Source: FEN-1191 sp036490715 | GTDB lineage: Bacteria > Pseudomonadota > Gammaproteobacteria > Steroidobacterales > Steroidobacteraceae | Direction: 5' to 3' | NCBI GenBank assembly: GCA_036490715.1 | Contig: DASXDL010000013.1 | Location: 1-64,000 of the forward strand | DNA: 64,000 nt | Shown here: one piece after another, positions 1 through 7,864 of the stretch | Position numbering within the stretch: the stretch's first letter is position 1 | Layout of the letters: every line of letters begins with the position of its first letter | Made by a program: the position numbers and the translations under genes | Notes under the pieces: generated by a model | The model's input: the letters and a program-made list of their open reading frames with translations, nothing else | The model's database searches: none | What the model was told of the DNA's origin: nothing

Positions 1-992
1 CCCCCACAACGCCGGTATTTCAACGGCCGCTGATCGTCAGCATTCTCGGCGGCACTGGTTTCGTCGGCCAGGCGCTGACCGTTCAGCTGGCACGAGCCGG
101 ACACGCGGTGCGCGTGCTGACTCGGGATACGAGCCACGGCGATGATCTGAATACCCTGTCGAGCGTCGAGCTGCTGGCCGGGGACGTCTACAATCCAGAC
201 TTTCTGCGTGCCCGCATCGACGGCTCCGATGTCGTCGTCAACCTGGTCGGTATCCTCAACGAGCGCGGCTTCGGCGGCGCCGGCTTTCGTCGCGTGCACG
301 TCGAACTGACCGCCGCAGTGCTGCGGGCCATGTCACAGGCTCACGTGCCGCGACTGCTGCACATGAGCGCGCTCAACGCCGACGCCGAGCATGGCCGCAG
401 CCACTACCTGCGCACCAAGGGTGAGGCCGAGCGGCTGGTACAGGCTGCCGGCGCCAAGCTTGACTGGACTATATTTCGGCCGTCGGTGATTTTCGGGCCG
501 CGCGATTCGCTGACCAACCGTTTTGCCGGCCTGCTGCGCCTGTCGGCCGGGGTGCTGCCACTGGCGCGCCCCGGCGCACGCTTCGCGCCGATCTACGTCG
601 GCGCCGTGGTCACGGCCTTCATGCGTTCACTCTACGGCGGTCCCACCAGCCGCCAGAGCTACGAGCTGTGCGGGCCGGAGGTCATGACACTGGAACAGCT
701 GGTGCGCCAAGTTGCGCAGGCGGCTCGCCTGCCCTGCCACGTGCTGGCGCTGCCTGATGCCGTGGCGCGGCTGCAGGCCTTGGTCATGCAGCTGCTGCCG
801 GGCAAGCCCTTTTCCACCGACAACTTCCGCTCGCTGCTGATCGACAGCGTCTGTCACAGCGATGGAGCCGGGCAGCTCGGCCTGCCTACGGCGCGTCTGA
901 GTGAGCTGGCCCCGACCTGGCTGCTGCGGGCGTCGTGGCCGCCGCCTGACAGAACGCGCGCCGCGCCGCCGGATCGCTCCGCATCTTCCTGA
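1..992 (+). CDS. Complex I NDUFA9-like NAD(P)-binding reductase (5' end outside window)
   Basis: Atypical/extended short-chain dehydrogenase of the NDUFA9 type, a Rossmann-fold NAD(P)-binding protein; the bacterial substrate is not established. The reading frame is already open at position 3. The dinucleotide-binding motif GGTGFVG lies at nt 48-68, so the true start is a few codons upstream of the window. Downstream blocks fit the family: a VNLVGI segment, a YLRTKGEAE segment carrying the Y-x3-K-like pair, and FRPSVIFGP. The TGA stop is at 990-992. The last 107 nt overlap the 3' end of the convergent aminopeptidase gene. Family confident, role uncertain. Confidence 0.85.
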   Translation, partial: PTTPVFQRPLIVSILGGTGFVGQALTVQLARAGHAVRVLTRDTSHGDDLNTLSSVELLAGDVYNPDFLRARIDGSDVVVNLVGILNERGFGGAGFRRVHVELTAAVLRAMSQAHVPRLLHMSALNADAEHGRSHYLRTKGEAERLVQAAGAKLDWTIFRPSVIFGPRDSLTNRFAGLLRLSAGVLPLARPGARFAPIYVGAVVTAFMRSLYGGPTSRQSYELCGPEVMTLEQLVRQVAQAARLPCHVLALPDAVARLQALVMQLLPGKPFSTDNFRSLLIDSVCHSDGAGQLGLPTARLSELAPTWLLRASWPPPDRTRAAPPDRSASS

Positions 993-2004
993 CCGCCGTG
1001 TAGAACGCCGGCAGATCGCCGCCGTGCGAGGCCAGTAATCCCTGGAAGGCCGGCACGCAGTCGAAATAGGTGCCGAGCGAAGCCAGATGCGCATTGTTGA
1101 GCCCGGCGGCAATCCAGCGGTCGTACCCGGTCTGCACGTGAAACTGCTGCTCCAGCGCCTGCACCTGCTGCCCGGTCTCGCTCAGCAGTGCGAGCTTGCC
1201 CGCGCGACGCTGCTCGACCGGCAGCGTCGCCGATTGCCGGTAGAACACCGCCAGACGCCGTCGCCCGTCGGCAAATGCCTGCAGCATGAGCTCGTCGGCA
1301 TGATGTCGGTTCAGATAATCGTCTAGTTCCTGGCTGCGGCCGCGTGCCGCCAGCCAGCGTCGCAGCCCTTCCTGCTCGACCGTGACCGCGAATGATTCGT
1401 TGAATTCGGTGTCGCCGCGTACGTAGATCAGCTGGTGAGCCAGTTCGTGAAACAGGGTCGAGGCCAGTCCCAGGTCGCCGTAGCGCAGCATCGTATTGAG
1501 CACCGGGTCGGCGAAGTGCCCGAGAGTTGAGTAGGCCGTGACGCCCCCCACCATCACATCGTCGCCCTGGGAAGCCAGCCGCGCGGCCATGCGGTCGGCG
1601 GCCTGTTGGTGAAAATATCCCCGGTAGCTCAAGCAGCCGGTGAACGGAAAGCACCAGTGCCTGGGCTCGACCGAGAACTCGGGCGTCGCCACCACATTCC
1701 AGACCACGAAAGGCCGCTTCAGGTCGCTGTAAGTGCGGTAGCTGCGGTTGTCGGGCAATGCCAGATCGGTGACCGCGAATTCGCGCGCGTCCTGAACCAC
1801 CCGCAGCCGCTCGACCAGCGCTTGCGGCGAGGTCGGATCGGCGATCACCTGCGTGATTGGCCGCCGTGCCCGCATCAGCTGCCACTGTCCGTGTGCAGCC
1901 TGCGTCAGATAACCGAGGGTGCAGCCGGACAGCATGCCGCTAACCACGGCCACGGCCAGCAGGCGGGTCCTGAGTGCGGGGGCACTGCTGCGGTCGGTTA
2001 ACAT
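886..2004 (-). CDS. Putative aminopeptidase, membrane lipoprotein (COG4324 type)
   Basis: Predicted zinc metallo-aminopeptidase anchored in the envelope. From the ATG at 2004 the protein starts with a basic n-region, a hydrophobic stretch and a lipobox LSGC with the lipidated Cys at residue 28. The metal-binding motif HELAHQ is at residues 186-191 and a second glutamate motif NESFA at 202-206, as in this uncharacterised aminopeptidase family. An ATG three codons upstream (2013) is an alternative start; neither has a good ribosome-binding site. The gene diverges from cca with essentially no intergenic DNA, and its 3' end overlaps the NDUFA9-like gene by 107 nt. Substrate unknown. Confidence 0.85.
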   Translation of the reverse strand: MLTDRSSAPALRTRLLAVAVVSGMLSGCTLGYLTQAAHGQWQLMRARRPITQVIADPTSPQALVERLRVVQDAREFAVTDLALPDNRSYRTYSDLKRPFVVWNVVATPEFSVEPRHWCFPFTGCLSYRGYFHQQAADRMAARLASQGDDVMVGGVTAYSTLGHFADPVLNTMLRYGDLGLASTLFHELAHQLIYVRGDTEFNESFAVTVEQEGLRRWLAARGRSQELDDYLNRHHADELMLQAFADGRRRLAVFYRQSATLPVEQRRAGKLALLSETGQQVQALEQQFHVQTGYDRWIAAGLNNAHLASLGTYFDCVPAFQGLLASHGGDLPAFYTAVRKMRSDPAARRAFCQAAATTPAAARSGPAHSDAP

Positions 2005-2011
2005 GCCGGTC

Positions 2012-3103
2012 ATGCAAGTGTATCTGGTGGGCGGCGCCGTGCGGGACGACCTGCTGGGCCTGCCGGCATCCGAGCGCGACTGGGTCGTGGTCGGGGCTAC
2101 CCCCGAGGAGCTCGAGCGCGTCGGGTTTCGCTCCGTCGGGCGCGAGTTCCCGGTGTTCCTGCACCCGGAGACGCACGAGGAATATGCGCTGGCGCGGCTC
2201 GAGCGCAAGACCGCTCCTGGGTATCGCGGCTTTGAGACCCGCTTCTCCCCCGACGTGACGCTGGAGCAGGACTTGCAGCGCCGCGACCTGACCATCAATG
2301 CGATGGCACGCTCGGCCGATGGCGCTCTGATCGATCCCTACGGCGGTCAGCGCGACCTGGAGCAGCGGCTGCTGCGGCACGTGTCGGCAGCGTTCGTCGA
2401 AGACCCGGTGCGCGTGCTGCGGGTGGCGCGCTTTGCCGCGCGTCTGGCCACATTGGGCTTCAAGCTGGCGCCGGAAACGCGCGCGCTGTTGCGAGCGATG
2501 GTCGACAGCGGCGAGATCAACGCGCTGGTACCTGAGCGGGTGTGGCGCGAGATGCAGCGTGCGCTTGGTGAGACGACCCCGGAGGTGTTTTTTGACCTGC
2601 TGCAGGAATGCGGTGCGCTGGCCGTGCTGTTACCCGAACTACAGTGGGGTGAAACCGAGCGCGTCGCGCTGCGGCGCGCGGTCCGCATCGGCGGCGAGCC
2701 GGCGGTGCGCTTCGCCGCATTGTTGGCGACCACGCCGGCCGAGAACATCACCGCGCTGTGCGAGCGGCTGCGCGTGCCGAACGAATTTCGTGAGTTGGCC
2801 CTGCTCGGTGCGCGCCTGCAGGAACGCCTGGCACGCGCGACGACGCTCGATGCCCCGCGAATGCTGGAACTGCTGGAAGCCGCTGATGCATTCCGGCGTC
2901 CGGACCGCTTCGCGCAGCTGCTGCGGGTGGCACAGGCGCGCTCGGGACTGGATGACGCCGGACGCGAGGCAGTGACCGCAGCACTGTTCACCGCGACCTC
3001 GGTGACGCTGCCGCGTGAACAAACTGCGCAGCTTCGAGGCCTGGCCATCGCCGCGGCCTATCGGGCGGCCCGCATCGAACGGCTGCGAACCCTATTAGAG
3101 TGA
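2012..3103 (+). CDS. cca: CCA tRNA nucleotidyltransferase, short form apparently without HD domain
   Basis: Class II CCA-adding enzyme that builds or repairs the 3' CCA of tRNAs. The N-terminus MQVYLVGGAVRD and the ERDWVVVG block (catalytic Asp near residue 23), followed by RRDLTINAMA and RVLRVARFAARL, are the family signatures. At 363 residues it is about 50 shorter than the E. coli enzyme. Where that enzyme has its HD phosphohydrolase domain, the residues here (about 225-275) run from LPEL almost directly to ALCERLRVPNEF with no His-Asp signature. The start was chosen because it places the GGAVRD motif at residues 7-12; an ATG at 2003 is possible. The 3' end overlaps the next gene by 9 nt. 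Confidence 0.93.
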   Translation: MQVYLVGGAVRDDLLGLPASERDWVVVGATPEELERVGFRSVGREFPVFLHPETHEEYALARLERKTAPGYRGFETRFSPDVTLEQDLQRRDLTINAMARSADGALIDPYGGQRDLEQRLLRHVSAAFVEDPVRVLRVARFAARLATLGFKLAPETRALLRAMVDSGEINALVPERVWREMQRALGETTPEVFFDLLQECGALAVLLPELQWGETERVALRRAVRIGGEPAVRFAALLATTPAENITALCERLRVPNEFRELALLGARLQERLARATTLDAPRMLELLEAADAFRRPDRFAQLLRVAQARSGLDDAGREAVTAALFTATSVTLPREQTAQLRGLAIAAAYRAARIERLRTLLE

Positions 3104-4282
3104 GCGCCTCAGGTCTTGATGAGCAAATCCGGCCAGATCTAACTCCACGCCACGCGTCAGCGCCATGGCCTTGAATATCTCGCCCATCTCTCCTGGCAGC
3201 AATAACTGTCGCGCCTGCGAGGCGAACCGAGCGCGATCGAGCGCATTGGCGGCGGCGGCGAGGTCGGCTTCGATGCCGCTGGCCAGCAGGAACGCCGCCT
3301 GGGTGCAGTAGCCGTCGACACGCAGGCCGGCGTCGCTGGCCGCTTCTGCCACCGCCGTAAAGTCGACCCAGGCGCTGATGTCCTGCATGCCCGGATAGCG
3401 CAGTGCATCGTCATGCGCGCGGTGACGAAAATGACATCGCAGCGTGCCGTCAGTGCGCTGCGGGTGGTAGTACTCATGCCGCGCCAGACCGTAGTCGAAC
3501 AGCAGCAGCGCGCCACGTGACAGCGCAGCGGCGATGGCTGTGATCCACGGACGCATCATCGGGCACAGTTCCGATTGGTAGCCCGCGGGCCAGGACCATG
3601 GGTCGGCCAACGAGCGTCCAATCTGCTCGACGGCCAAGGTCAAGTCCGCAGCCGCGGGGCGATCCTGCTCGATCAGGCCGCCTCGCCCCCAGGCGATACC
3701 GCCCTCGCGCGCGCCTTCGGCACCGATGACGAAGCGCTTGAACGGCAGCGCATCGGCCACTTCGTTGGCCAGGATCACACCGGCCATCGGCGTGGCTGGC
3801 AGTGCATCGAGCCAGCCAACCCGGGCGCGCAGCGCGGCCGGCAGCGTGTCGAGGCGCTGTCGCTGGCGCGCTCGCAGCTCGGCACTGATCTCGAGAATGT
3901 AGTACTGCTGCGGCAGCGCGCCCAGCTGATCGAGTGTCGACAGCAGATCGAAGGCCAGCGCACCGCTGCCGGCGCCCAGTTCCAGGATATCCCCGCCGAA
4001 CGGCTGCAGGATTTGCGCGCATTGGCGCGCCACGCAGCGACCGAATAGTGTGGAGATTTCCGGCGCAGTGACGAAATCGCCGCCGCGACCGAACTTGATG
4101 CTGCCGGCGCTGTAGTAACCCAGGCCCGGGGCATATAGCACCAGTCGCAGATAGTCGTCGAAGGCGAGCCAGCCGTCGTGCGCCTCAATGGCGGCGTGCA
4201 CCGCCCGCAGCACGCGCTCGGATTGATCGGCCTCCTCCGGGCTGAGCGGCGGCAGGATTGTGACCGCATCGGCGCTCGTCAT
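3095..4282 (-). CDS. Class I SAM-dependent methyltransferase, MidA/NDUFAF7 family
   Basis: Member of PF02636, whose mitochondrial homologue NDUFAF7 dimethylates an arginine of a complex I subunit; the bacterial substrate is unknown. The glycine-rich SAM loop LELGAGSGALA is at residues 100-110. The family-typical YAPGLGYYSAG and FVTAPEIS segments precede it, and ILANEVADALPF follows. At 395 residues it is full length. Its ATG at 4282 lies only 11 bp from the divergent pteridine reductase start, and its stop overlaps the end of cca. Coincidence in one window of this gene and an NDUFA9-like gene is suggestive of a complex I link but not proof. Confidence 0.9.
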   Translation of the reverse strand: MTSADAVTILPPLSPEEADQSERVLRAVHAAIEAHDGWLAFDDYLRLVLYAPGLGYYSAGSIKFGRGGDFVTAPEISTLFGRCVARQCAQILQPFGGDILELGAGSGALAFDLLSTLDQLGALPQQYYILEISAELRARQRQRLDTLPAALRARVGWLDALPATPMAGVILANEVADALPFKRFVIGAEGAREGGIAWGRGGLIEQDRPAAADLTLAVEQIGRSLADPWSWPAGYQSELCPMMRPWITAIAAALSRGALLLFDYGLARHEYYHPQRTDGTLRCHFRHRAHDDALRYPGMQDISAWVDFTAVAEAASDAGLRVDGYCTQAAFLLASGIEADLAAAANALDRARFASQARQLLLPGEMGEIFKAMALTRGVELDLAGFAHQDLRRSL

Positions 4283-4293
4283 AAGCTGCCGCC

Positions 4294-5082
4294 ATGGCCA
4301 AGAACAGCGACGACGCCAAGACGCCGGTCGGGCACCCTCACCCGGACTTGAGCGGCCGGACCGCGCTGGTCACCGGGGGCGCGCGCCGGGTCGGCGCCGG
4401 TATCGTGCGCGCGCTGCATGCCGCCGGTGCCAACGTCCTGATCCACTGCCACCGCTCGATCGCCGAGGCGCGAGCGCTCGCTGCCGAGCTGGAAACCGCC
4501 CGTGCAGACTCCGCCGCGGTGCTGGAGTGCGACCTGCTGGATGATGCCGCGCTGCCCGAGCTGATCGAGCGCGCACGCCGACAATTTGGGGCGCTGCAGC
4601 TGCTGGTCAACAACGCCTCGACTTTCTACCCAACGCCGCTGGGCACTATCGGCCCCGAGCAATGGAACGACCTGATGGGCACCAATCTGCGCGCCCCGCT
4701 GCTGCTGGCCCAGGCGGCGACCCCCGAGCTGCGCCGCAGCGGCGGCGTGCTGATCAATATCGTGGATATTCACGGCATGCGGCCGCTGCGCAACCACGTG
4801 GTCTACAGCGTGGCCAAGGCCGGACTCATCATGCTGACGCGCGCGCTGGCACGCGAGCTGGCGCCGGAAGTGCGGGTCAACGCGATCGCGCCCGGGCCGG
4901 TGCTGTGGCCCGAGGCGCCGATGGCCGAAGAACAAAAGCAGGAGATCCTGCGCGATACGCCGCTGCATCGGCGCGGCTCGCCCGATGACGTGGCGCGCGC
5001 GGTGCTGTTCTTTGCCGCTGACGCCCCGTTCGTCACCGGGCAGATCCTCGCAGTCGACGGTGGGCGCAGCATCGGCTGGTAG
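4294..5082 (+). CDS. Pteridine reductase (short-chain dehydrogenase)
   Basis: NADPH-dependent SDR that reduces pterins (dihydromonapterin or dihydrofolate) in folate/pterin metabolism, acting in the cytosol. The cofactor motif is TGGARRVG at residues 27-34, the arginine-bearing variant typical of PTR1/FolM. NNAST follows, then the catalytic Y-x3-K as YSVAKAG near residue 170, and a C-terminal FVTGQILAVDGG. It sits next to the folate genes folB and folK on the opposite strand, which supports a pterin substrate. No clear Shine-Dalgarno sequence is visible before the ATG. Alternative: a general SDR of unknown substrate. Confidence 0.85.
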   Translation: MAKNSDDAKTPVGHPHPDLSGRTALVTGGARRVGAGIVRALHAAGANVLIHCHRSIAEARALAAELETARADSAAVLECDLLDDAALPELIERARRQFGALQLLVNNASTFYPTPLGTIGPEQWNDLMGTNLRAPLLLAQAATPELRRSGGVLINIVDIHGMRPLRNHVVYSVAKAGLIMLTRALARELAPEVRVNAIAPGPVLWPEAPMAEEQKQEILRDTPLHRRGSPDDVARAVLFFAADAPFVTGQILAVDGGRSIGW

Positions 5083-5098
5083 CTTGCCAGCGGCCGGC

Positions 5099-5596
5099 TC
5101 AGACCGCATTGAGGTCGAGCTCGACCGGCTCGAATACCTGCCCGACGCGCGCAAAGTCTCGCCACAGCTCGGCAATGGTCGGACCTGAGGGCGGATAGCT
5201 GCAGTCGGGCGCCAGCTCGGCCAGTGGACCCAGCATATAAATGCGCCGCGTCAGGTCGCGCCGCGGCAGCGTATAGCCCGCGCCACTCTCGACCGCCTCG
5301 CCATACAGCAGCAGATCCAGGTCCATCTTGCGCGGCTCCCACTTAGGGTCGCTGCGGCGGCGTCCGCACAGCGTCTCGATCTCGCGCAGTGACACGAGCA
5401 GGGCCGCGAGCGGCACGCTGGTGTCGAAGCCGACCACGGCGTTGTAGAAGTCCGGACCTTCGAAGCCGAACGGCGGATTTCGATAGCAGCGCGAGAATTG
5501 CGCATCGGGAAACCGCTGCTTGAGCGCGCGCGCCGCCTGCACCATGCGCGCAGCCGGATCGAGATTGCTCCCGATCGCGACGTACGCCCGCACCAT
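5099..5596 (-). CDS. folK: 2-amino-4-hydroxy-6-hydroxymethyldihydropteridine pyrophosphokinase
   Basis: Transfers pyrophosphate from ATP to 6-hydroxymethyl-7,8-dihydropterin in folate synthesis. Visible signatures are AYVAIGSNL at the N-terminus, the pterin-binding FGFEGPDFYNAV segment, and RKMDLDLLLYG with the conserved metal-binding aspartates. The ATG at 5596 was chosen because it overlaps the folB stop by one base (TGATG) and puts AYVAIGSNL at the N-terminus; the open frame continues upstream only as non-homologous sequence. Length of 165 aa is normal. Last gene of the coupled tsaD-folB-folK operon. Confidence 0.95.
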   Translation of the reverse strand: MVRAYVAIGSNLDPAARMVQAARALKQRFPDAQFSRCYRNPPFGFEGPDFYNAVVGFDTSVPLAALLVSLREIETLCGRRRSDPKWEPRKMDLDLLLYGEAVESGAGYTLPRRDLTRRIYMLGPLAELAPDCSYPPSGPTIAELWRDFARVGQVFEPVELDLNAV

Positions 5597-5982
5597 CACC
5601 CGGTCCCGAGCTGCGAGCGATGGCGTTCGATGCACACCCCGACATCACGCGAGTGGCGGATGGCACCGGGCTTGTTGATACTGACCCGCACCCACTCCAG
5701 CGGAAATTCGGCGAGCAGCAGCAGTGCCAGTCCCTGCGCCAGCGATTCGACCAGCTGGAACTGCGAGGCCTGCACCCAGGACAGCACCCGCTTGGCCACG
5801 CTCTTGTAATCCACCGTGTCCTCGACCTGATCGCGGCGTGCGGCGCGCACGCAATCGCACGGCAACTCGAGGTCGATTACCACGGTCTGCGGTGCGCGTC
5901 GCTCCCAGTCGACGAAGCCGATGATGCATTCAGTGGTCAACCCGCGCAGGAAAATGCGGTCTTCGCCATCGTGTGCGCTCAT
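5596..5982 (-). CDS. folB: Dihydroneopterin aldolase
   Basis: Converts 7,8-dihydroneopterin to 6-hydroxymethyl-dihydropterin and glycolaldehyde, the step before FolK. The 128-aa protein shows the FolB pattern IFLRGLTTECIIGFVDWERRAPQ, then the DTVDYKSVAKRV block, LVESLAQ, and a C-terminal VSINKPGAIRHSRDVGV. The ATG at 5982 overlaps the tsaD stop (ATGA), and the folB stop overlaps the folK start, so translation is probably coupled through all three genes. Confidence 0.95.
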   Translation of the reverse strand: MSAHDGEDRIFLRGLTTECIIGFVDWERRAPQTVVIDLELPCDCVRAARRDQVEDTVDYKSVAKRVLSWVQASQFQLVESLAQGLALLLLAEFPLEWVRVSINKPGAIRHSRDVGVCIERHRSQLGTG

Positions 5983-7016
5983 CGTTGCAGTGTAGCGAGT
6001 ACGCCGGGAGGCCGCAGGTCCTGAAGCGGCCAGCGCGCCCGCACTTCGATGCCGCCGTCGGCGTGTTCGCCGGCCTGCAGCCGGTAGCTGCCGGCCACCG
6101 CGATCATCGCGGCGTTGTCGGTGCAGAACTCGAGCCGCGGGAAATACACCCTTGCGCCCACGGCTGCCACGGCGCGAGTCAGGCGTGCGCGCAGCTCGCG
6201 GTTGGCGCCGACGCCGCCCGCGACCACCAGCGCCTGATGGCCGGTGGCATCCAGCGCCCGCAGGGTCTTGGCGCACAGGGTGTCGACAATCGCATCCTGC
6301 ACCGCGAAAGCCAGGTCGGCGCGCTGCTGATCGCTCAAAGTGGCCGAGCGCACTGCCTGCATGACCGCGGTCTTGAGGCCGGAGAAGCTGAATTCAAAGC
6401 CGGGGTGATCCAGCATCGGCCGCGGCAGCAGGTAGCGGCCAGGGCGGCCCGACTGCGCCAGTCGCGCGAGCTCCGGACCGCCCGGATACGGCAGGCCCAG
6501 CAGCTTGGCGCTTTTGTCGAAGGCCTCGCCGGCGGCATCGTCGCGCGTTTGTCCGAGCATGCGATAGTCACCGACGCCGCGCACTTCCACCAGCATGGTG
6601 TGGCCGCCGGAGACCAGCAGCGCCACGTGCGGCCACGGCGGCGGCGGCGATTCCAGCATCGGCGCCAGCAGATGCCCTTCCAGGTGATGCACGCCCACCG
6701 CCGGCACACCCCAGCCGTAGCTCAGCGAGCGCGCCAGAGCCGCGCCGGTCAGCAGCGCGCCGATCAGCCCTGGCCCTGCGGTATAGGCCACCCCATCGAT
6801 ATCGTTCACGCCGATGCCGGCGCGCTCGAGCGCGCTGCGCAGCAACGGCAGCAGCCGTCGCAGGTGATCACGCGCGGCCAGCTCCGGCACCACGCCGCCG
6901 AACATGCGGTGCAAATCGATCTGGCTCCACAGCTCGTGCGCCAGCAATCCGCGCTCACGATCGAGCAGCGCCACTGCGCTCTCGTCACAGGAGGTCTCAA
7001 TTGCGAGTATTGCCAT
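5979..7016 (-). CDS. tsaD: tRNA N6-threonylcarbamoyladenosine (t6A37) transferase subunit TsaD
   Basis: Catalytic subunit that moves threonylcarbamoyl onto A37 of ANN-decoding tRNAs together with TsaB and TsaE. Features seen are an N-terminal ETSCDESAVALLD, the metal-binding H-x3-H in VHHLEGHLLAP near residue 110, SGGHTMLV, and the ATP-binding VAGGVGANRELR. At 345 residues it is full length. First gene of the tsaD-folB-folK operon and divergent from rpsU, an arrangement common in gammaproteobacteria. Confidence 0.97.
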   Translation of the reverse strand: MAILAIETSCDESAVALLDRERGLLAHELWSQIDLHRMFGGVVPELAARDHLRRLLPLLRSALERAGIGVNDIDGVAYTAGPGLIGALLTGAALARSLSYGWGVPAVGVHHLEGHLLAPMLESPPPPWPHVALLVSGGHTMLVEVRGVGDYRMLGQTRDDAAGEAFDKSAKLLGLPYPGGPELARLAQSGRPGRYLLPRPMLDHPGFEFSFSGLKTAVMQAVRSATLSDQQRADLAFAVQDAIVDTLCAKTLRALDATGHQALVVAGGVGANRELRARLTRAVAAVGARVYFPRLEFCTDNAAMIAVAGSYRLQAGEHADGGIEVRARWPLQDLRPPGVLATLQR

Positions 7017-7030
7017 GCGTTTCGAGCACT

Positions 7031-7059
7031 TTGCCTTTTACCGCCAGTGTAATTAGAAT
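7031..7059 (+). promoter_or_regulatory. Probable sigma-70 promoter of the rpsU-yqeY-dnaG operon
   Basis: TTGCCT at 7031-7036 and TAGAAT at 7054-7059 are separated by 17 nt, a good -35/-10 pair in the tsaD-rpsU intergenic space. The expected start is near 7066, giving rpsU a leader of about 57 nt. Motif reading only. Confidence 0.55.
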
Positions 7060-7122
7060 CGCGGCCCTTGCCCTGACCGCAGGGATGGAAATTCGTTTTG
7101 TATTCAAGAGGTTGAGAATTCG

Positions 7123-7338
7123 ATGCCGAGTGTTCGAGTACGCGAGAACGAGTATTTCGACGCGGCCCTGAGACGCTTCAAACGGGCCTGCGAGAAGGCC
7201 GGCGTACTGGCCGAACTGCGTCGGCGGGAATTCTACGAAAAGCCCACCCAGGAACGTAAGCGCAAGAAGGCTGCAGCCGTCAAGCGTCACATGAAGCGCG
7301 TGTCGCGCGACTTCGCGCGCCCGGCGCGCGGCTCCTAA
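7123..7338 (+). CDS. rpsU: 30S ribosomal protein S21
   Basis: Small basic protein of the 30S platform involved in translation initiation. The 71-residue sequence begins MPSVRVRENEYFDAALRRFKR and ends in an Arg/Lys-rich tail, matching S21 throughout. First gene of the macromolecular-synthesis block rpsU-yqeY-dnaG-rpoD. An AAGAGG stretch lies upstream, somewhat far from the ATG. Confidence 0.98.
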   Translation: MPSVRVRENEYFDAALRRFKRACEKAGVLAELRRREFYEKPTQERKRKKAAAVKRHMKRVSRDFARPARGS

Positions 7339-7395
7339 CGCGGCCCGCGGCGCCTCGCGCCGCAGCGTCTCGTCACCGTCAGCTGGAATTTCCCG

Positions 7396-7839
7396 ATGAG
7401 TCTCAAGGAGCGCATCCAGGAAGACATGAAGGCCGCGATGCGTTCCGGCGAAAAGGACCGTCTCGGCTGCATCCGTCTGATCCTGGCAGCCATCAAGCAA
7501 CGCGAGGTCGACGAGCGCATTACCCTCGATGATGCGCAGGCCGTCGGCGTGCTCGAGAAGATGGGCAAACAGCGCCGCGAATCCATCGCACAGTTCCAGG
7601 CCGGCGGCCGCGCCGACCTGGTCGCCAAGGAAAATGCCGAGCTGTCGATCATCAGCTCGTATATGCCCGCGCAGATGGGCGACGCCGAACTAGATGCGCT
7701 AATCGGCGCTGCCATTGCCCAGATCGGCGCCACCTCGATCAAGGACATGGGCAAGGTCATGGGCATCATCAAATCCAAGGCCCAGGGCCGCGCCGATATG
7801 GCTGCGGTCGGCGCCCGCATCAAAGCCCGCCTAGCCTAG
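7396..7839 (+). CDS. yqeY: GatB/YqeY domain-containing protein
   Basis: A 147-residue helical protein resembling the C-terminal tRNA-binding region of GatB. Recognisable blocks are SLKERIQEDMKAAMRSGEKDRL near the N-terminus, ISSYMPAQM in the middle and DMGKVMGIIKSKAQGRADM near the C-terminus. Its function is not established, though it often lies between rpsU and dnaG as here, which suggests a link to tRNA or translation. A 6-bp inverted repeat with a 4-nt loop (CTAGGA/TCCTAG, 7836-7851) covers its stop codon. Confidence 0.93.
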   Translation: MSLKERIQEDMKAAMRSGEKDRLGCIRLILAAIKQREVDERITLDDAQAVGVLEKMGKQRRESIAQFQAGGRADLVAKENAELSIISSYMPAQMGDAELDALIGAAIAQIGATSIKDMGKVMGIIKSKAQGRADMAAVGARIKARLA

Positions 7840-7864
7840 GACTTGTCCTAGACTAACGGCCAGT

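Noticed and set aside
5973..7052. 359-codon plus-strand open frame opposite tsaD
   Set aside because: It reads through the complement of conserved TsaD motifs and shows Ala/Gln/His-rich noise.
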